DNA of 64,000 bases from Prorocentrum cordatum (lineage: Eukaryota; Sar; Dinophyceae; Prorocentrales; Prorocentraceae). This document shows positions 20,796 through 30,619 of this stretch, piece by piece. The stretch is from assembly GCA_963575745.1 (NCBI GenBank), contig CAUYUJ010008080.1, positions 135,700 to 199,699 on the forward strand, read 5' to 3'. How positions within the stretch are numbered: position 1 is the stretch's first letter; the number at the start of each line of letters is the position of its first letter. The translations under genes and the position numbers were made by a program. The notes under the pieces are model-generated. The model was not told where the DNA came from and ran no database searches. It worked only from the letters and a program-made list of their open reading frames with translations.

Positions 20796-21041
20796 TCCTG
20801 GCTATACCCGAGCTTGGGAGTGGGGACGTGGTGAGAACCCGTTCTCTCTTATCTGCGGTAAGGCCCGACCCCGCCCCACCTTCCCCCCCTGGCGCTAGGC
20901 CCCAGGCCAGGGCCTCTCTGTGGAACTCTGGGATTCCTTCAGAAGTGCGACTCGAGTGCGCGACAGACACGCCTGAAGGCCTCCTACACTAAAGCAGTGC
21001 AGGAAACCGCCAGGGGACCTGGAACAGGGGATCCCCCCCTG

Positions 21042-21131
21042 GTCACGTCACGATTCGCGTCTGCGCCGTGCGGGAATGAGCCATCCACAAGCATTCCCAG
21101 ACGGCACAGGCGCAAATCGCGATGTGACCGG
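21042..21131. repeat. 37-bp stem hairpin
   Basis: GGTCACGTCACGATTCGCGT...GGGAATG pairs with CATTCCC...AAATCGCGATGTGACC around a loop of about 13 bases, with few mismatches. It looks like a miniature foldback element. Confidence 0.75.
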
Positions 21132-21242
21132 CCGGCCCTCTCCCCCCCTCCTCCCCCCCGGTCACGCCCGACATCGCCAGGGGAGGAACAACAACTGTCT
21201 CTTAGTGTGTTGTGCGGAGGCGTGGTTGCGGGCAAGCTGTAA

Positions 21243-21413
21243 TCCGCATCCACTGCGCCTTGGAGTTTCGGGCTCCCTTCCCCAGAAACCAGAGGCGCAG
21301 TGGAAATGGATAAAAATCTGGCCCGCGGAGGCTAGATTTCTATCCATTTTGCCTGCACCTCGGCTCTTTGGCGCCCCTTCCCAGCAAATCCAAGACGCAG
21401 TGCGTATGGGCGA
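21243..21413. repeat. long palindrome, arms about 83 bases
   Basis: TCCGCATCCACTGCGCCTTG at the left end pairs with CCAAGACGCAGTGCGTATGG at the right. Near the centre AATGGATAAAAATCT pairs with TAGATTTCTATCCATT across CCCGCGG. CCCTTCCC is also conserved in both arms. Confidence 0.75.
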
Positions 21414-21590
21414 CGAAAGACACGGGTCTTGCGCGAGATGACATCGCGACCTTGCACCGCGGCCTACGCGGGCCGCCAGCGCGGCCTGCACGCGACAGTG
21501 GAAAGGAGGGCGCTTCCGCGCGACCTCACTCGGACAGCTTACGCGCCAGTGTCGGCGCAGAGGAACCCGTTTTCCTTCGTCGCTCGTCGC
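21412..21590 (+). mobile_element. element F, copy 1
   Basis: Terminal inverted repeats GCGACGAAAGACACGGG / CCCGTTTTCCTTCGTCGC. The interior has TCTTGCGCGAGATGACATCG, CTACGCGGGCCGCCAGCG, GGGCGCTTCCGCGCGACCT and ACAGCTTACGCGC. All recur in order at 52690-52862. Confidence 0.65.
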
Positions 21591-22009
21591 GTCTATCGGG
21601 TCGGGCGAAAGGGGGGGATAGCAAAGCGGGGGGGTTGAGAATCAGCTCACGTAGCTGATTTCCCCGGCGCCTCCCGGCGCCGGAGGCGGCCATGTATCGA
21701 GGAGTGGGCCCCTCGGTGAGGCCGAGACAATTTCGTACCCCCCCCTTTCCCCATCCCCCCCTTTCGCCCGGCCCGCCCAGTACGGCAGGTTCCGTCCCTT
21801 TCGCCCGGCCCGAGTACGGCAGGTTCGCGTCGTGCCGACCCCAGCGCTGGCTTTTGACACCGCAGGGATCCTTCCACCTTGAACGACCGGCCGCTGCCGC
21901 AACGTCCGACCGTTCAACATCGATCGATTCTGGGTCGCCGGCGGCGCTCAACCTTGAACGCCCGCGCTGGGGTCGCCGCTGGTCGACACGACGCGAACCT
22001 ACCTCGGGG

Positions 22010-22215
22010 AGACGTAAGACCAGGGTACGGGGGACTCGGAAATCCCCGACGAGGTCGTCAAAAAAATGACGAGGCCGAGCCTGCATTTTGACGAGGCCTC
22101 CCGCTGCAGACATCCCACGAAACTCCTCCTCGTCAAAATCCGAGGCGCGGTCGTCAAAAAACGATGGCGAACCCGAGTCCTGGCAAACCCGGGTCTTACG
22201 CTCCCCCGAACCTAC
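22010..22215 (+). mobile_element. element G, copy 1
   Basis: Outer ends GGGGAGACGTAAGACCAGGG and CGGGTCTTACGCTCCCC are inverted repeats. Further inward the GACGAGGTCGTCAAAAAAATGACG-type and CGTCAAAAAACG words repeat. The order AAATCC, GCATTTTGACG, CAGACATCCCA, GTCAAAATCC, GGCAAACCCG is shared with 52205-52385. Confidence 0.65.
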
Positions 22216-22484
22216 CGTATACGGACACAAAACTCTTGCCGGCAGCGGTGGCCCGGGCGCGCCTCCGCCCCCGTCAGCCGCGCCGCCGCCGCCGGGCCGG
22301 AGGGCCGCTCCCCCGGCGGGGGCGCCCCGCTGGGCGCGGGGCGGGCGCCCATCGCCGGCCCGCGCCCGCGCGCGCGCGCACGACGCGGGGCTGGGGCCCG
22401 GCCCCGCCCGCCCCCCCCCGAGGCGCCCGGAAGCTGGACGGAGAGCGCGGAGCGACGGCGCCGAAGAACCACGACGACCGAGGA

Positions 22485-22760
22485 CCGACGACGACGACGA
22501 CGACGACGACGAAGGAACGACGACGACGACGACGGAACGACGACGACGAAGACGGAACGACGACGACGACGATGACGGCGGCGATGGCGACGACGACGAC
22601 AGAACGACGACGATGAAGACGGAACGACGACGACGATGACGGCGGCGATGGCGACGAAAGAACGACGACGACGAAGACGGAACGTCGACGACGATGACGG
22701 CGGCGATGGCGACGACGACGACGGCGACGACGACGCCGACGACGACGACGACGCCGACGA
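22485..22760. repeat. (GAC)n microsatellite
   Basis: GACGAC triplets with GGAACGAC and GATGACGGCGGCGATGG interruptions. The block ACGATGACGGCGGCGATGGC recurs three times. Confidence 0.9.
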
Positions 22761-22921
22761 ACGACGATGCGGCAGGCCGGGGCCGAGGCGCGCCAACGCC
22801 CCCACGGGGCCGTAGAGGTTTTCCCTGGGGCTCCCGTCGGTCTTCCGGCTTGGGGGTGCTTCCCACGGCGGGGGCAGTGGACAAGGGTCCTTCAGATCGA
22901 CGACGCGCAAGAACGACCCTG

Positions 22922-23142
22922 GGTAAGAGTGACCTTTGGTGCGCGGCTTTCTGGGGACCGCGGGGGGGGGCCAACACACAAGCGCGCAAGACGCTACTGT
23001 CGCACCTGGTGCGCGGCTTTCTGGGGACCGCGGGGGGGACCAACACACAAGCGCGCAAGACGCTACTGTCGCATCGCGTTCGGCGATCGGGGAACCCCAC
23101 TTGGCCCGCACCAAAGGTCACTCCGGCGAAAGGTCACTCTTA
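22922..23142. mobile_element. foldback element with internal tandem duplication
   Basis: GTAAGAGTGACCTTTGGTGC at the left end is answered by GCACCAAAGGTCACT and AAGGTCACTCTTAC at the right. Between lie two nearly identical copies of a unit of about 68 bases (GTGCGCGGCTTTCTGGGGAC ... CAAGACGCTACTGTCGCA) starting near 22938 and 23009. Confidence 0.65.
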
Positions 23143-23700
23143 CATCTAACCGATTGGATAAGTAACCCAGAGCCTGGAAGCCGGTGGATCTCAAACCGTG
23201 GATTGGCCGTGGATGTCATCGCCGCCCTCGTCAGATAAGGAACCCTCCAGGGTCTGAAGCGTCCTGGGCACATTCCTTAACTAACGCCCCCACTGTAGCA
23301 GATGCGCCTCGCCGACTCGATTTACTCCGAAATTGCTTGCTCGCCGAATTTACGAGAATCAAACATAATCTTCGTATACCTTCGAATGCTCTACGTGTTT
23401 GTGCGTAGATTCGACGAACAACAGCTTTGGGGCAAATCGATTCGGCAACTCGACCTCCTACTCGAGTCTGGGGGGTGCCTGGATCGTCGCTAGGGGCCGC
23501 CGGAGCCCGAGGGTCGGCCCGAAGGCCAGGTCATCGGGGCGATGTGTCGACGCTTCAAGCCTGGCGCTCTCCCCTGAGGTCGGCCTCTGCGGCGTGCCCT
23601 CGGGCCCCGGGGCCATCAGGAACGGATCCGGGACAATACACTACCCTCTGGGGAAGGACTCGGGCGCTCTGGGCCCGCGGATTGAACTGGAGGAAGAAGA
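23143..23700. other. no assignable gene
   Basis: Less GC-rich than its surroundings. A short plus frame at 23302-23493 (MRLADSIYSEIACSPNL...) is not low-complexity and could be an exon, but I see no homology or splice context. Confidence 0.25.
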
Positions 23701-23702
23701 AC

Positions 23703-23875
23703 GACACAAACATAAACTTTTGGCGCTCCGCGCGGATTTCTTGGATCCGCGCTGGCCCCCCCCCCTCCCTGGCGCGCGGAGCGCGCCAGGGGCGGCGCCG
23801 GAGGCGCCGCCAAGGGGGGCCCTGCGCGGGTCCTAGAACCCCGCGCGGAGCGCCAATGATTGAACGTTTATAGCG
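23703..23875. mobile_element. element B, copy 3
   Basis: CATAAACTTTTGGCGCTCCG and GGAGCGCCAATGATTGAACG close the element. Inner arms are CGCGCGGATTTCTTGGATCC / GGTCCTAGAACCCCGCGCGG. The tip holds GGCGCGCGGAGCGCGCC, a perfect 8-bp stem palindrome. Confidence 0.8.
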
Positions 23876-23876
23876 T

Positions 23877-24300
23877 TCTTCTTCTTCTTCGTCTTCTTCT
23901 TCTTCTTCTCCTTCTTCTTCTTCGTCTTCGTCTTCTTCTTCTTCTTCTCCTTCTTCTTCTTCGTCTTCGTCTCCTCCTTCTTCTTCTTCCAAAATGGGAT
24001 CGGTTTGCCCATCCCGAGCCGTTCTCGGGCGGCCCCTCGGCCCACGGGCAACGAACCGCCTCCCGTCTCGCTGCTTCCACGGCGCACGGGCGCACCTCGG
24101 GGCTCTCGGGCCACGGCGCCCGGCCCTCCGGCATGGGCCGCTCTTCGGCACCCCCCCGGCATGCCCTGGGGCGATGCGCAGCTGCCTCCTCCTCCTCCTC
24201 CTCCTCCTCCTCCTCCCCGACCTGCCCTGCCCTCCTGCCCTGCCCTCCTCCCCTCTCCCCTCGCGCCTCTCTCCTCTTCTCCTCCCAGCCCTCCCCTCCC
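23877..24300. repeat. CTT microsatellite and pyrimidine tract
   Basis: CTT/CGT triplets at 23877-23990 with a repeated TTCTTCTTCGTCTTCGTC block, and a C/T-rich stretch at 24186-24300. Unique GC-rich sequence at 23992-24180 has no recognised gene. Confidence 0.85.
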
Positions 24301-24344
24301 TCTACCGCCGCCGCGAGCCCACGAACACGCCTGAAAACCGCGAG

Positions 24345-24520
24345 CCGACGACCCCCGACGTCATGATCTTGTCGCAGCGTCGTCGGCCCCCAGAGGTCTC
24401 GACCCAGTCCCCCAGAGCCGGTTCTCATCCTGAGTCGTCTTCTGACGGCCCCGAGGCCCGGCGAGGCCCGCCCCCGAGGCCGAAAACAGCGAACAGCCTC
24501 CCGCCGTGATTTGCTCATGG
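24345..24520 (-). repeat. family C, copy 3
   Basis: Minus-strand order: AAATCACGGCGGGAGG, TTTTCGGCCTCGGGGGCGGG, GTCAGAAGACGACTCAGGAT, TCGAGACCTCTGGGGG, then ATCATGACGTCGGGGG. Confidence 0.65.
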
Positions 24521-24719
24521 CCCGAGGGGGTCTGGGGACCCCGCACCTCGAGCCCGAGCAAGGCCCGGGCCCGAACGCCTCGAAGCTGGACGGTGCTCGT
24601 TCCTGTATTCAGTGTTGTGCCGATCGGGGCGCCCATCCCCCCCCCGCTCCCTCCCCCCCCAATGGAGTAATGTGCTCTTGGCTGTTTTTGTTGGCGCCTC
24701 TTTCAGGCAGGTGGAGCCT

Positions 24720-24929
24720 TCCCCCACAGGACGCACTGTTGCAATCCGTCGCATGAAGCAGAGGTCCAGAGCGAGACCCCCCCCGCCCAATGTCGAAACG
24801 CCGAATAAGACAACGTTCACGTCCAAGTTGGAGGAAAGTGAGGCGAGCTTTTCGAGATCGTTCATCGACGATGACAAGGTGGAGTTGGCACTTCAAGCAG
24901 GTGTGGAGCGCGTCACCCAATTCCAGTAA
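24720..24929 (+). other. candidate terminal exon
   Basis: After CTCTTTCAG (acceptor-like AG at 24704-24705) the plus frame reads QVEPSPTGRTVAIRRMKQ, continues through NVETPNKTTFTSKLEESEAS and ends at a stop at 24929. It is not low-complexity, but the minus strand is equally open (MSSSMNDLEKLASLSSNLDV). A 36-base segment (CGCCCAATGTCGAAACGCCG...) recurs at about 24980. Confidence 0.25.
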
Positions 24930-25119
24930 CATGTTGCATCTCGACATGGCAGTCACTCGTTGCAAGCAGCGAACAGAACGCCCAATGTCGAAGCGCCGAA
25001 TCAGAACACGTTCACGAGCCCTAGCCCCGAAAGCCCCTGCGGCGGGAGGCGGCGCGCGCGCCGCCTTCAGTGGCAACTCATGGGAGCCTCCCATATACCA
25101 TCTTGCCGGCTCTTGCGAA

Positions 25120-25330
25120 TCGAGGCTAGTCGACGCTAATCGACGCTACACCGACGCCAATCGACGCGAGCCGACGCTGAGTCGGCGCTGTCTCATCGAC
25201 TCCCCGACGCTGAATCGACGCTACCCGATGCTCAAGGACGCTGAATCGACGCTGAAACGGCTCCCCGACGCTGAATCGGCGCTGTCTCATCGACTCCCCG
25301 ACGCTGAATCGACGCTGCCCGACGCTCGAG
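25120..25330. repeat. CGACGCTGAAT minisatellite
   Basis: Units of 11-14 bases around ATCGACGCTGA, with a higher-order duplication of about 70 bases (CGGCGCTGTCTCATCGACTC at about 25183 and 25275). Confidence 0.8.
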
Positions 25331-25529
25331 ACGGACTTGACCGAACGCCGCCCTTCTTCTGGCGGCTCCCGCCCGCGCGCGCGCGTGGCGGGCGCGCGCC
25401 CGCCGCCGACCCAAGCGGTCGGCGGTAGGGCGCCCAGGGGAAGCGCCCGCTCCGCCGCGCGGCGGGGGCCGTCGGCACGCGCCGTCGGAACGCGCCGCGC
25501 GGAGGAGGGTAGGACGACCGAGGTGGGAG

Positions 25530-25745
25530 TGCTCCTCCTCCCCCTCCTCCTCCTCCTCCTCCTCCCCTCCTCCTCCTCCTCCTCCTCCTCCTCCCCTCCT
25601 TCCTCCTCCTCCTCCTCCTCCTCTCCTCCTCCTCCCTCCTGCTCCTCCTCCCCTCCTCCTCCTCCTCCTCCTCCTCCTCTTCCTCCTCCTCCTGCTCCTC
25701 CTCGTCCTCCTCCTCCTTCTCCCCCTCCTCCTTCTCCCCCTTCTC
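25530..25745. repeat. (CTC)n microsatellite
   Basis: Imperfect CTC triplets. This is the last large pyrimidine-rich triplet tract before the plus strand switches to GAG tracts. Confidence 0.95.
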
Positions 25746-25784
25746 TTCCGACGATGCGCCCAGATCCCCCTCTCGCTGTGAAAA

Positions 25785-25945
25785 AACACGACGGGAGGTT
25801 TTTCGCTAGTTTCGGCCTCCAGGGGCCCTTCCTCGGCTTCGGGACCATAAAAAACGACTCAGGACGAAAAACCGGTCCTGGGGAAGGGGTCCAGACCTCT
25901 GGGGGTCGACGATGTGACAAAAATCACGACGTCGGGGGTCTGAGT
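25785..25945 (+). repeat. family C, copy 4 (best preserved)
   Basis: Terminal direct repeats AAAAAACACGACGGGAGG and AAAAATCACGACGTCGGGGG. The interior has TTTCGGCCTCCAGGGGCCC, ACGACTCAGGACGAAAAACC and GGGGAAGGGGTCCAGACCTC. Confidence 0.75.
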
Positions 25946-25959
25946 GGGAGGAGGGCACC

Positions 25960-26082
25960 TCGAAGAGCAAAAACGATATGAGCATAACATTTTGGCGGTC
26001 CGCGCGGGGGGGACCAGCGCGGATCCAAGAACTCCGCGCGGACCTCCAAAAGTTGATGTTCATGCTGTCTTTTATCCTCTAG
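25960..26082. mobile_element. element B, copy 4 (one arm shortened)
   Basis: The right arm has GGATCCAAGAACTCCGCGCG then GACCTCCAAAAGTTGATGTT. The left arm has AACATTTTGGCGGTCCGCGCGG but lacks the part pairing with GGATCCAAGAA. The GC-rich tip palindrome is absent. Confidence 0.7.
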
Positions 26083-26089
26083 CACGAGA

Positions 26090-26135
26090 CTCGGCGGCGC
26101 GCACAAAGGGGTAGGGGGAGGGGGGAGGCTTCTGC
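26090..26135. repeat. element D, fragment
   Basis: CGGCGCGCACAAAGGGGTAG then GGGGGGAGGCTTCT matches the left end of the copy at 40045. Confidence 0.5.
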
Positions 26136-26254
26136 CTCAAGATCATGAGCGGCGAAGAAGTCTCGGGCGAAACGCCCAGCCCGCTCGACCGACACGTCTG
26201 TGGGTGTGACAGGGAGGAGTTGTTTAGAAGGAAAACCAGGTGGAGCAGCAGAGC

Positions 26255-26465
26255 TCAGAATCGAATAGGGAAGTCGGATCGGCGATCGAAATTCACCGGA
26301 TCGGCGGATATCGGCAGCCAAGTCGGGAGAAGTCGAATCGGCGGGAATCGGCAGGCTACTCGCCCTTCGCTGAGAAATCGTAACCCAAATCAGAATTCGA
26401 GGCCGAATCGACTCGGAACCGCAAGCTCTCGAACTCGAACCGACTCGAATCGGGGGAGTCGCAAT
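26255..26465. repeat. GAATCG-rich degenerate repeat
   Basis: Dense GAATCG, GGATCGGCG and AATCGGCGGGAATCGGC words over about 200 bases, running into the GAG tract. Confidence 0.6.
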
Positions 26466-26484
26466 GACTCCTGTAGAAAAAGAG

Positions 26485-26627
26485 ATGGAGGAACTGGAGG
26501 AGGAGGGGGAGGAGGAGGAGGAGGAGGAGGAGGAGGAGGAGGAGGAGGAGGAGGAGGAGGAGGAGGAGGAGGAAGGAGGAGGGGGAGGAGGAGGAGGAGG
26601 AGGAGGAGGAGGAGGAGGAGGAGCAAA
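26485..26627. repeat. (GAG)n microsatellite
   Basis: A GGAGGA run of about 45 units with a few GGG interruptions. It is the first of the purine-rich plus-strand tracts of the 26-52 kb block. Confidence 0.95.
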
Positions 26628-26639
26628 CCGTTGCCCGAT

Positions 26640-27930
26640 TCGGGGGCGGTGACCCCCCGCCCGTCCCTCGACGCAGTGGCGGGGGGCCCCGCAGCGGGCG
26701 ACGGGCTGAGCGCGGCGCCCGGCCGCGCGGTGGAGGCCGGGGCGCCCGCGACCAGCCCCGGGAAGACCGGCAGCAACGGTGCCGTCGGCGTACGTGTCCA
26801 CGAGTGCTACGAGAGCGTCTCGGGCCCACTCGGGCCCAGGCCGCCGCGTGCGGCGCCGTGCAGAGCAGTCTGCTCGGCGAGAGAGGGTTGGGAGGCCAGG
26901 CCCGACGACCTGTCGCACCTCCTCGCGGCAGCCATGGAGATAACAAAGGCCGCGATGCTGTGCCAACCGGTCGCCGAGCAGCAGTTCGGCGACCCGACGG
27001 GCGCCACCAACTTCAAATACGTCGTCGTAGAGGTCCCCGCCACGGCCGGGCCACCTGGCTGCTGGCCCACAGACGCCAGCGCCAGCCACGGCAACAGCGA
27101 GGCCCGCCGCCGCCCTTCCTCCCGGCGTGTGGCTGTGGCGCCTACTACGCTGCGACACCCCCCACGGCCCTCTGCCCCACGACAACGGCGACGGCTCCCA
27201 CAACCCCGTGCCCTACCCGACGGTCCCTACGACCCCCCGCCCAACGGCCCCCACGACGGCCGCACCCCGAGTGGCCGCATGCCCTGCGAGGGAGCCCGCG
27301 GGGGGCACACCCGGGAAAGCGGCCGTATAGGGACAACCGAGGCCACCCCCAGGAGCCCCCAACCCGACACAGCACCACGACGGCTCCCACGACCACCACC
27401 GCGACGGCCTCCCACGACGTCCTTCGCGCACGCCTGCCCCCCCCCTCCCCACGGCGACCCCCGCGACGCCCGCCACGACCATCGCGACGGCCCCGCCCCG
27501 AGTGGCCGAGTGCCCTGCGAAGGAGCCCGTGGGGGGCATGCCCGGGGAAGCCAAGCGGCCATGGGGGCCGCCGTCGAGCCCAGGGCTGGCGCAGACTGCC
27601 CCCCCCGACGGGCCCCAAACCCGCAGTGGCCGCATGCCCTGAGAGGGAGCCCGTGGCGGGCATACCGGGGAAGCCGTCGTGGGGACTGCCAACGACGCTC
27701 CTCCTTGGCACCCCGCACCCGACCCTCACAGCGGCCCCGCGACCTTCCACTCTCAACCCCAACGCCCCCGCGACCCAGGACGACGACGCACCCCTACGAC
27801 GCCCCCTGTGCGACGGCCCCTGCGACGGCCCCCCCGCGACCGCCCCGACGACGGGCCCGACGACAGGACCACCGAGCCGACGGCCCCCAGCCCCGCGACC
27901 CTGGGACGGCCCCCCATGATACCCTCTACG
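26640..27930. other. GC-rich region with frames open on both strands, unassigned
   Basis: Several frames on each strand are open for 100-400 codons. Positions 27200-27660 contain a diffuse repeat (CCCTGCGAGGGAGCCCGCGG at about 27281, with similar words at about 27510 and 27635, each near GGCATGCCCGGGGAAG- or GGCACACCCGGGAAAG-like sequence), about 120-230 bases apart. No domain or catalytic motif was recognised in any frame, so I do not call a gene. Confidence 0.35.
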
Positions 27931-27935
27931 ATTAA

Positions 27936-28107
27936 GTCGGGCCTGTCCCCCTACAGGGGGATTTTCGATGACAAACAATAAGTACCCCACAAATAATAAG
28001 AAAATGCTCCAGAAATAGTCAGGGGACTATTTTTGGAGTATTTTTTTTGTGTGTGGCATTTGTTTTATTTTTCGTTGAAAATCCCCCTGTAGGGGGACAT
28101 GCCCGAC
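27936..28107. mobile_element. MITE family A, copy 2
   Basis: TIRs GTCGGGCCTGTCCCCCTACA (left) and TGTAGGGGGACATGCCCGAC (right), preceded by TAA and followed by ATAA: TA (or TAA) duplication. The AT-rich interior contains the palindrome AAATAGTCAGGGGACTATTT. The right TIR is the better preserved. Confidence 0.8.
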
Positions 28108-28499
28108 ATAACTCTACGACGGCCTCTGGGCGACGACCCCAGCGACGGCGACCCCCGCGACAAACCCCCGCGACGGCGACGGCCAAGGCGGGCGTGAAGA
28201 CGGTCGCTTCTACCACGACGACCCCCGCACCTGCCCCCGCGACGACCCCCGCGACGACCCTCGCTGACAGCCGGCGCGAGCCTCGCGGACTCCCTCACGA
28301 GCGCGACTGCGAAGACAGCGCTGCGTCGTCAGGGGAGGCAGGCCCCGAGGACGACGAGGACGCCACTTCGGACCACTCCGACACGTCGAGTCCACTTCTG
28401 GCCGCCTGGCGACAGATGCGGCGGCAACTCTACTGGAGATGACCATCTCGGTGAGCGCACAAGGCCCCTGCGACGGCAGGAACAACACATCGTACACAC

Positions 28500-28550
<51 letters not shown>

Positions 28551-28920
28551 GATTTGCCTATATGTATGTATGTATGCATGCATGCATGCATGTATGTATG
28601 CATGTATGCATGTATGCATGTATATGTATATGCATATGTATATGTATATGTATATGTATCTGTATCTGTATATGTATATGTATATGTATATGTATCTGTA
28701 TATGTAGATGTAGATGTAGATGTATATGTATGTACGTAAATATGTATGTATGTACGTATGAATGTAGGTGTGTAGGTAGGTAGGTAGGTAGGTAGGTCGG
28801 TCGGTAGGTAGGTAGGTAGGTAGGTCGGTAGGTAGGTAGGTAGGTAGGGAGGTATGCATATTTGTGTATATACACACATATTATATATAGATATAGAAGT
28901 ATATTTCTAGGTTTAATTTT
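28500..28920. repeat. TA / TATG / GTAG microsatellite complex
   Basis: (TA)n 28502-28538, TATG/CATG units to 28625, TATATG/TATCTG units to 28735, (TAGG)n 28770-28850, TATA-rich to 28920. The unique DNA at 28115-28490 before it has no recognised gene. Confidence 0.95.
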
Positions 28921-28944
28921 TATTACTCGGATCCCCTCCTCCAA

Positions 28945-29155
28945 AACTGGACCCCCCCACCCGGAGACGCCCCGGACGCCCTGTCGGACGTCTCGGCGGC
29001 CCCCGGGGCGCCCTTGGAAAGGGTCCGCTGGCCCTTCCGGGCCTCCCAGGGCGCCTTGCCGGGCCTTGCGAGCAGATTCAAAGCGATCAGAAGGGTCATC
29101 GGAGAGGCGCAAAAGAGACCCAAGACAGCACAAGAGCTCTCCATTAAGAACCTCG
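28945..29155 (+). repeat. dispersed repeat E, copy 1
   Basis: About 200 bases that recur inverted at 37590-37795. Shared words include AAGGGTCCGCTGGCCCTTCC, GCGATCAGAAGGGTCATCGG and AGACCCAAGACAGCACAAGA. Confidence 0.75.
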
Positions 29156-29560
29156 ATGGTCCGAGGACGGCCCACGAGGCCCCCAAGACGCCCCGAGAAG
29201 CCGTTAAGAGAGCCCCGAAGAAACGACAATTGCCCCATCCCCTTAGGACAGTGCCTATTTTCAGCACATCCGCCTTTGAGATCTTCGCAGCGTCCAAGAC
29301 GGCCCGATGGGCCTCCGATATCGCCCCAAGGCGGCCCAAGAGGCCCCCCAAAGGTATTGAAGACGGTCCAAAAGGGCCCCAAGACTGCCTCAGCGAGCCC
29401 CGAGACGCCTCCAGAAGGCTCCCAAGAGAGACCCACGCAAGCTACGTGAGACCCCCAAGAAGGCCACTGAAGGCCCCCAAGAGGGCCCTAGACTGCTTCA
29501 GAAGACCTCTGGAGGGCCCTAGCCCAAGAAGGCCCTAGGACGGCGCAAGGGGGCACCAGG
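29155..29560. repeat. GGCCCCAAGA-type minisatellite
   Basis: Irregular 10-13 base units (CCAAGACGGCCC, CCAAGAGGCCCC, CCGAGACGCC) that begin where repeat E ends. Confidence 0.75.
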
Positions 29561-30087
29561 ACGTCACAAAAGAGCACCCAAAACGCCCAGACGGCGTTTT
29601 CCGTGCGCTCGTTGCGCTCACGCCAGCCCGCCTGTCCTTCCCGTACCTCTATCACCCTCTCTCCCTCTCTCTTTTTCTCCCTCTCTCCCTTCCCCCCTTT
29701 GCCTTCTTCGTCGACCTCCACGTTCGTGGCATCCGATTGCCATCCTCATTCGCCCGCTCCTTCCTCTGGACCTTCTCCCCGTTTCTACCCCCCTCCTCCC
29801 CCCTTCCACCTCTTCAGCCTCCCTCCTCATCCCTGGTCCCCTCCCGTTCGCCGTTCATGGACAGGTGCCATCGCCACAGTGTGATGCTTCGTCGTTAGCC
29901 AACACCGTAGCACGTGAAAAACACATCCCCGCTCCTGCGCACAAGCGTGCAAGCGCATTGGGCGAACGCGGTGTCAGCAGGCACCAGGGATATCATAAAC
30001 ATGAACCGATCGCCCGTCCTGGCCTCGAGGTCCCCCCTGCTGAAACAAACGATGAATTATTGCTTTGCTGGGGAAGCGTCCGCAACA
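29561..30087. other. no gene seen
   Basis: Includes a C/T-rich stretch (29655-29830) and unique DNA. Nothing recognisable. Confidence 0.4.
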
Positions 30088-30117
30088 AGGCGCATGGCGC
30101 GAAGCGCCAATGTAGTC
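30088..30117. repeat. hairpin module abutting a microsatellite
   Basis: Contains TGGCGCGAAGCGCCA, a perfect 6-bp stem with a GAA loop. The surrounding 29 bases recur with two differences at 60711-60740, and in both places a TA-type microsatellite follows within a few bases. Confidence 0.7.
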
Positions 30118-30301
30118 GTGTGTGTATGTATGTATGTATGTATGCATGCATGCATGCATGCATGCATGCATGCATGTATGTATGTATGTATGTATTTATG
30201 TATGTATGTATGTATGTATGTATGTATGTATGTATGTATGTATGTATGTATGTATGTATGTATGTATGTATGTATTCCTGCATGCATGCATGCATGCAGG
30301 C

Positions 30302-30334
<33 letters not shown>

Positions 30335-30428
30335 TGTCTGTATGTCTGTATGTATGTATGTATGTATGTATGTATGTATGTATGTATGTATGTATGTATG
30401 TATGTATGTATGTATGTATGTATGTATG
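30118..30428. repeat. (TATG)n/(CATG)n microsatellite
   Basis: About 75 tetranucleotide units, mostly TATG with CATG clusters. The period of four gives a Tyr-Val-Cys-Met translation in all frames, an artefact. Confidence 0.98.
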
Positions 30429-30619
30429 CACGTGTGTCCCTTTGCTTGTCTTCGCCAATTTGCCCTATGACAGACAAGGCCACCAACTGCTACCTCCTAC
30501 TACCCTATCTCGGCACTGCAATTACTTTTACCACGCGTATGCGCTCACCGACGACATCGGCAGAAGCACAGCTGGTGGTATGGAGCTCATCTTTGTTTTT
30601 TTTGCTGTTTGTTTGTTTC

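Noticed and set aside
26640-27930. 596-codon plus frame and overlapping minus frames
   Set aside because: Both strands are equally open at very high GC and no motif or splice structure favours any of them.
30118-30428. Open frames repeating Tyr-Val-Cys-Met, and similar ones at 28500-28880 and 58385-58580
   Set aside because: A four-base or six-base microsatellite without stops in any frame; no coding signal.
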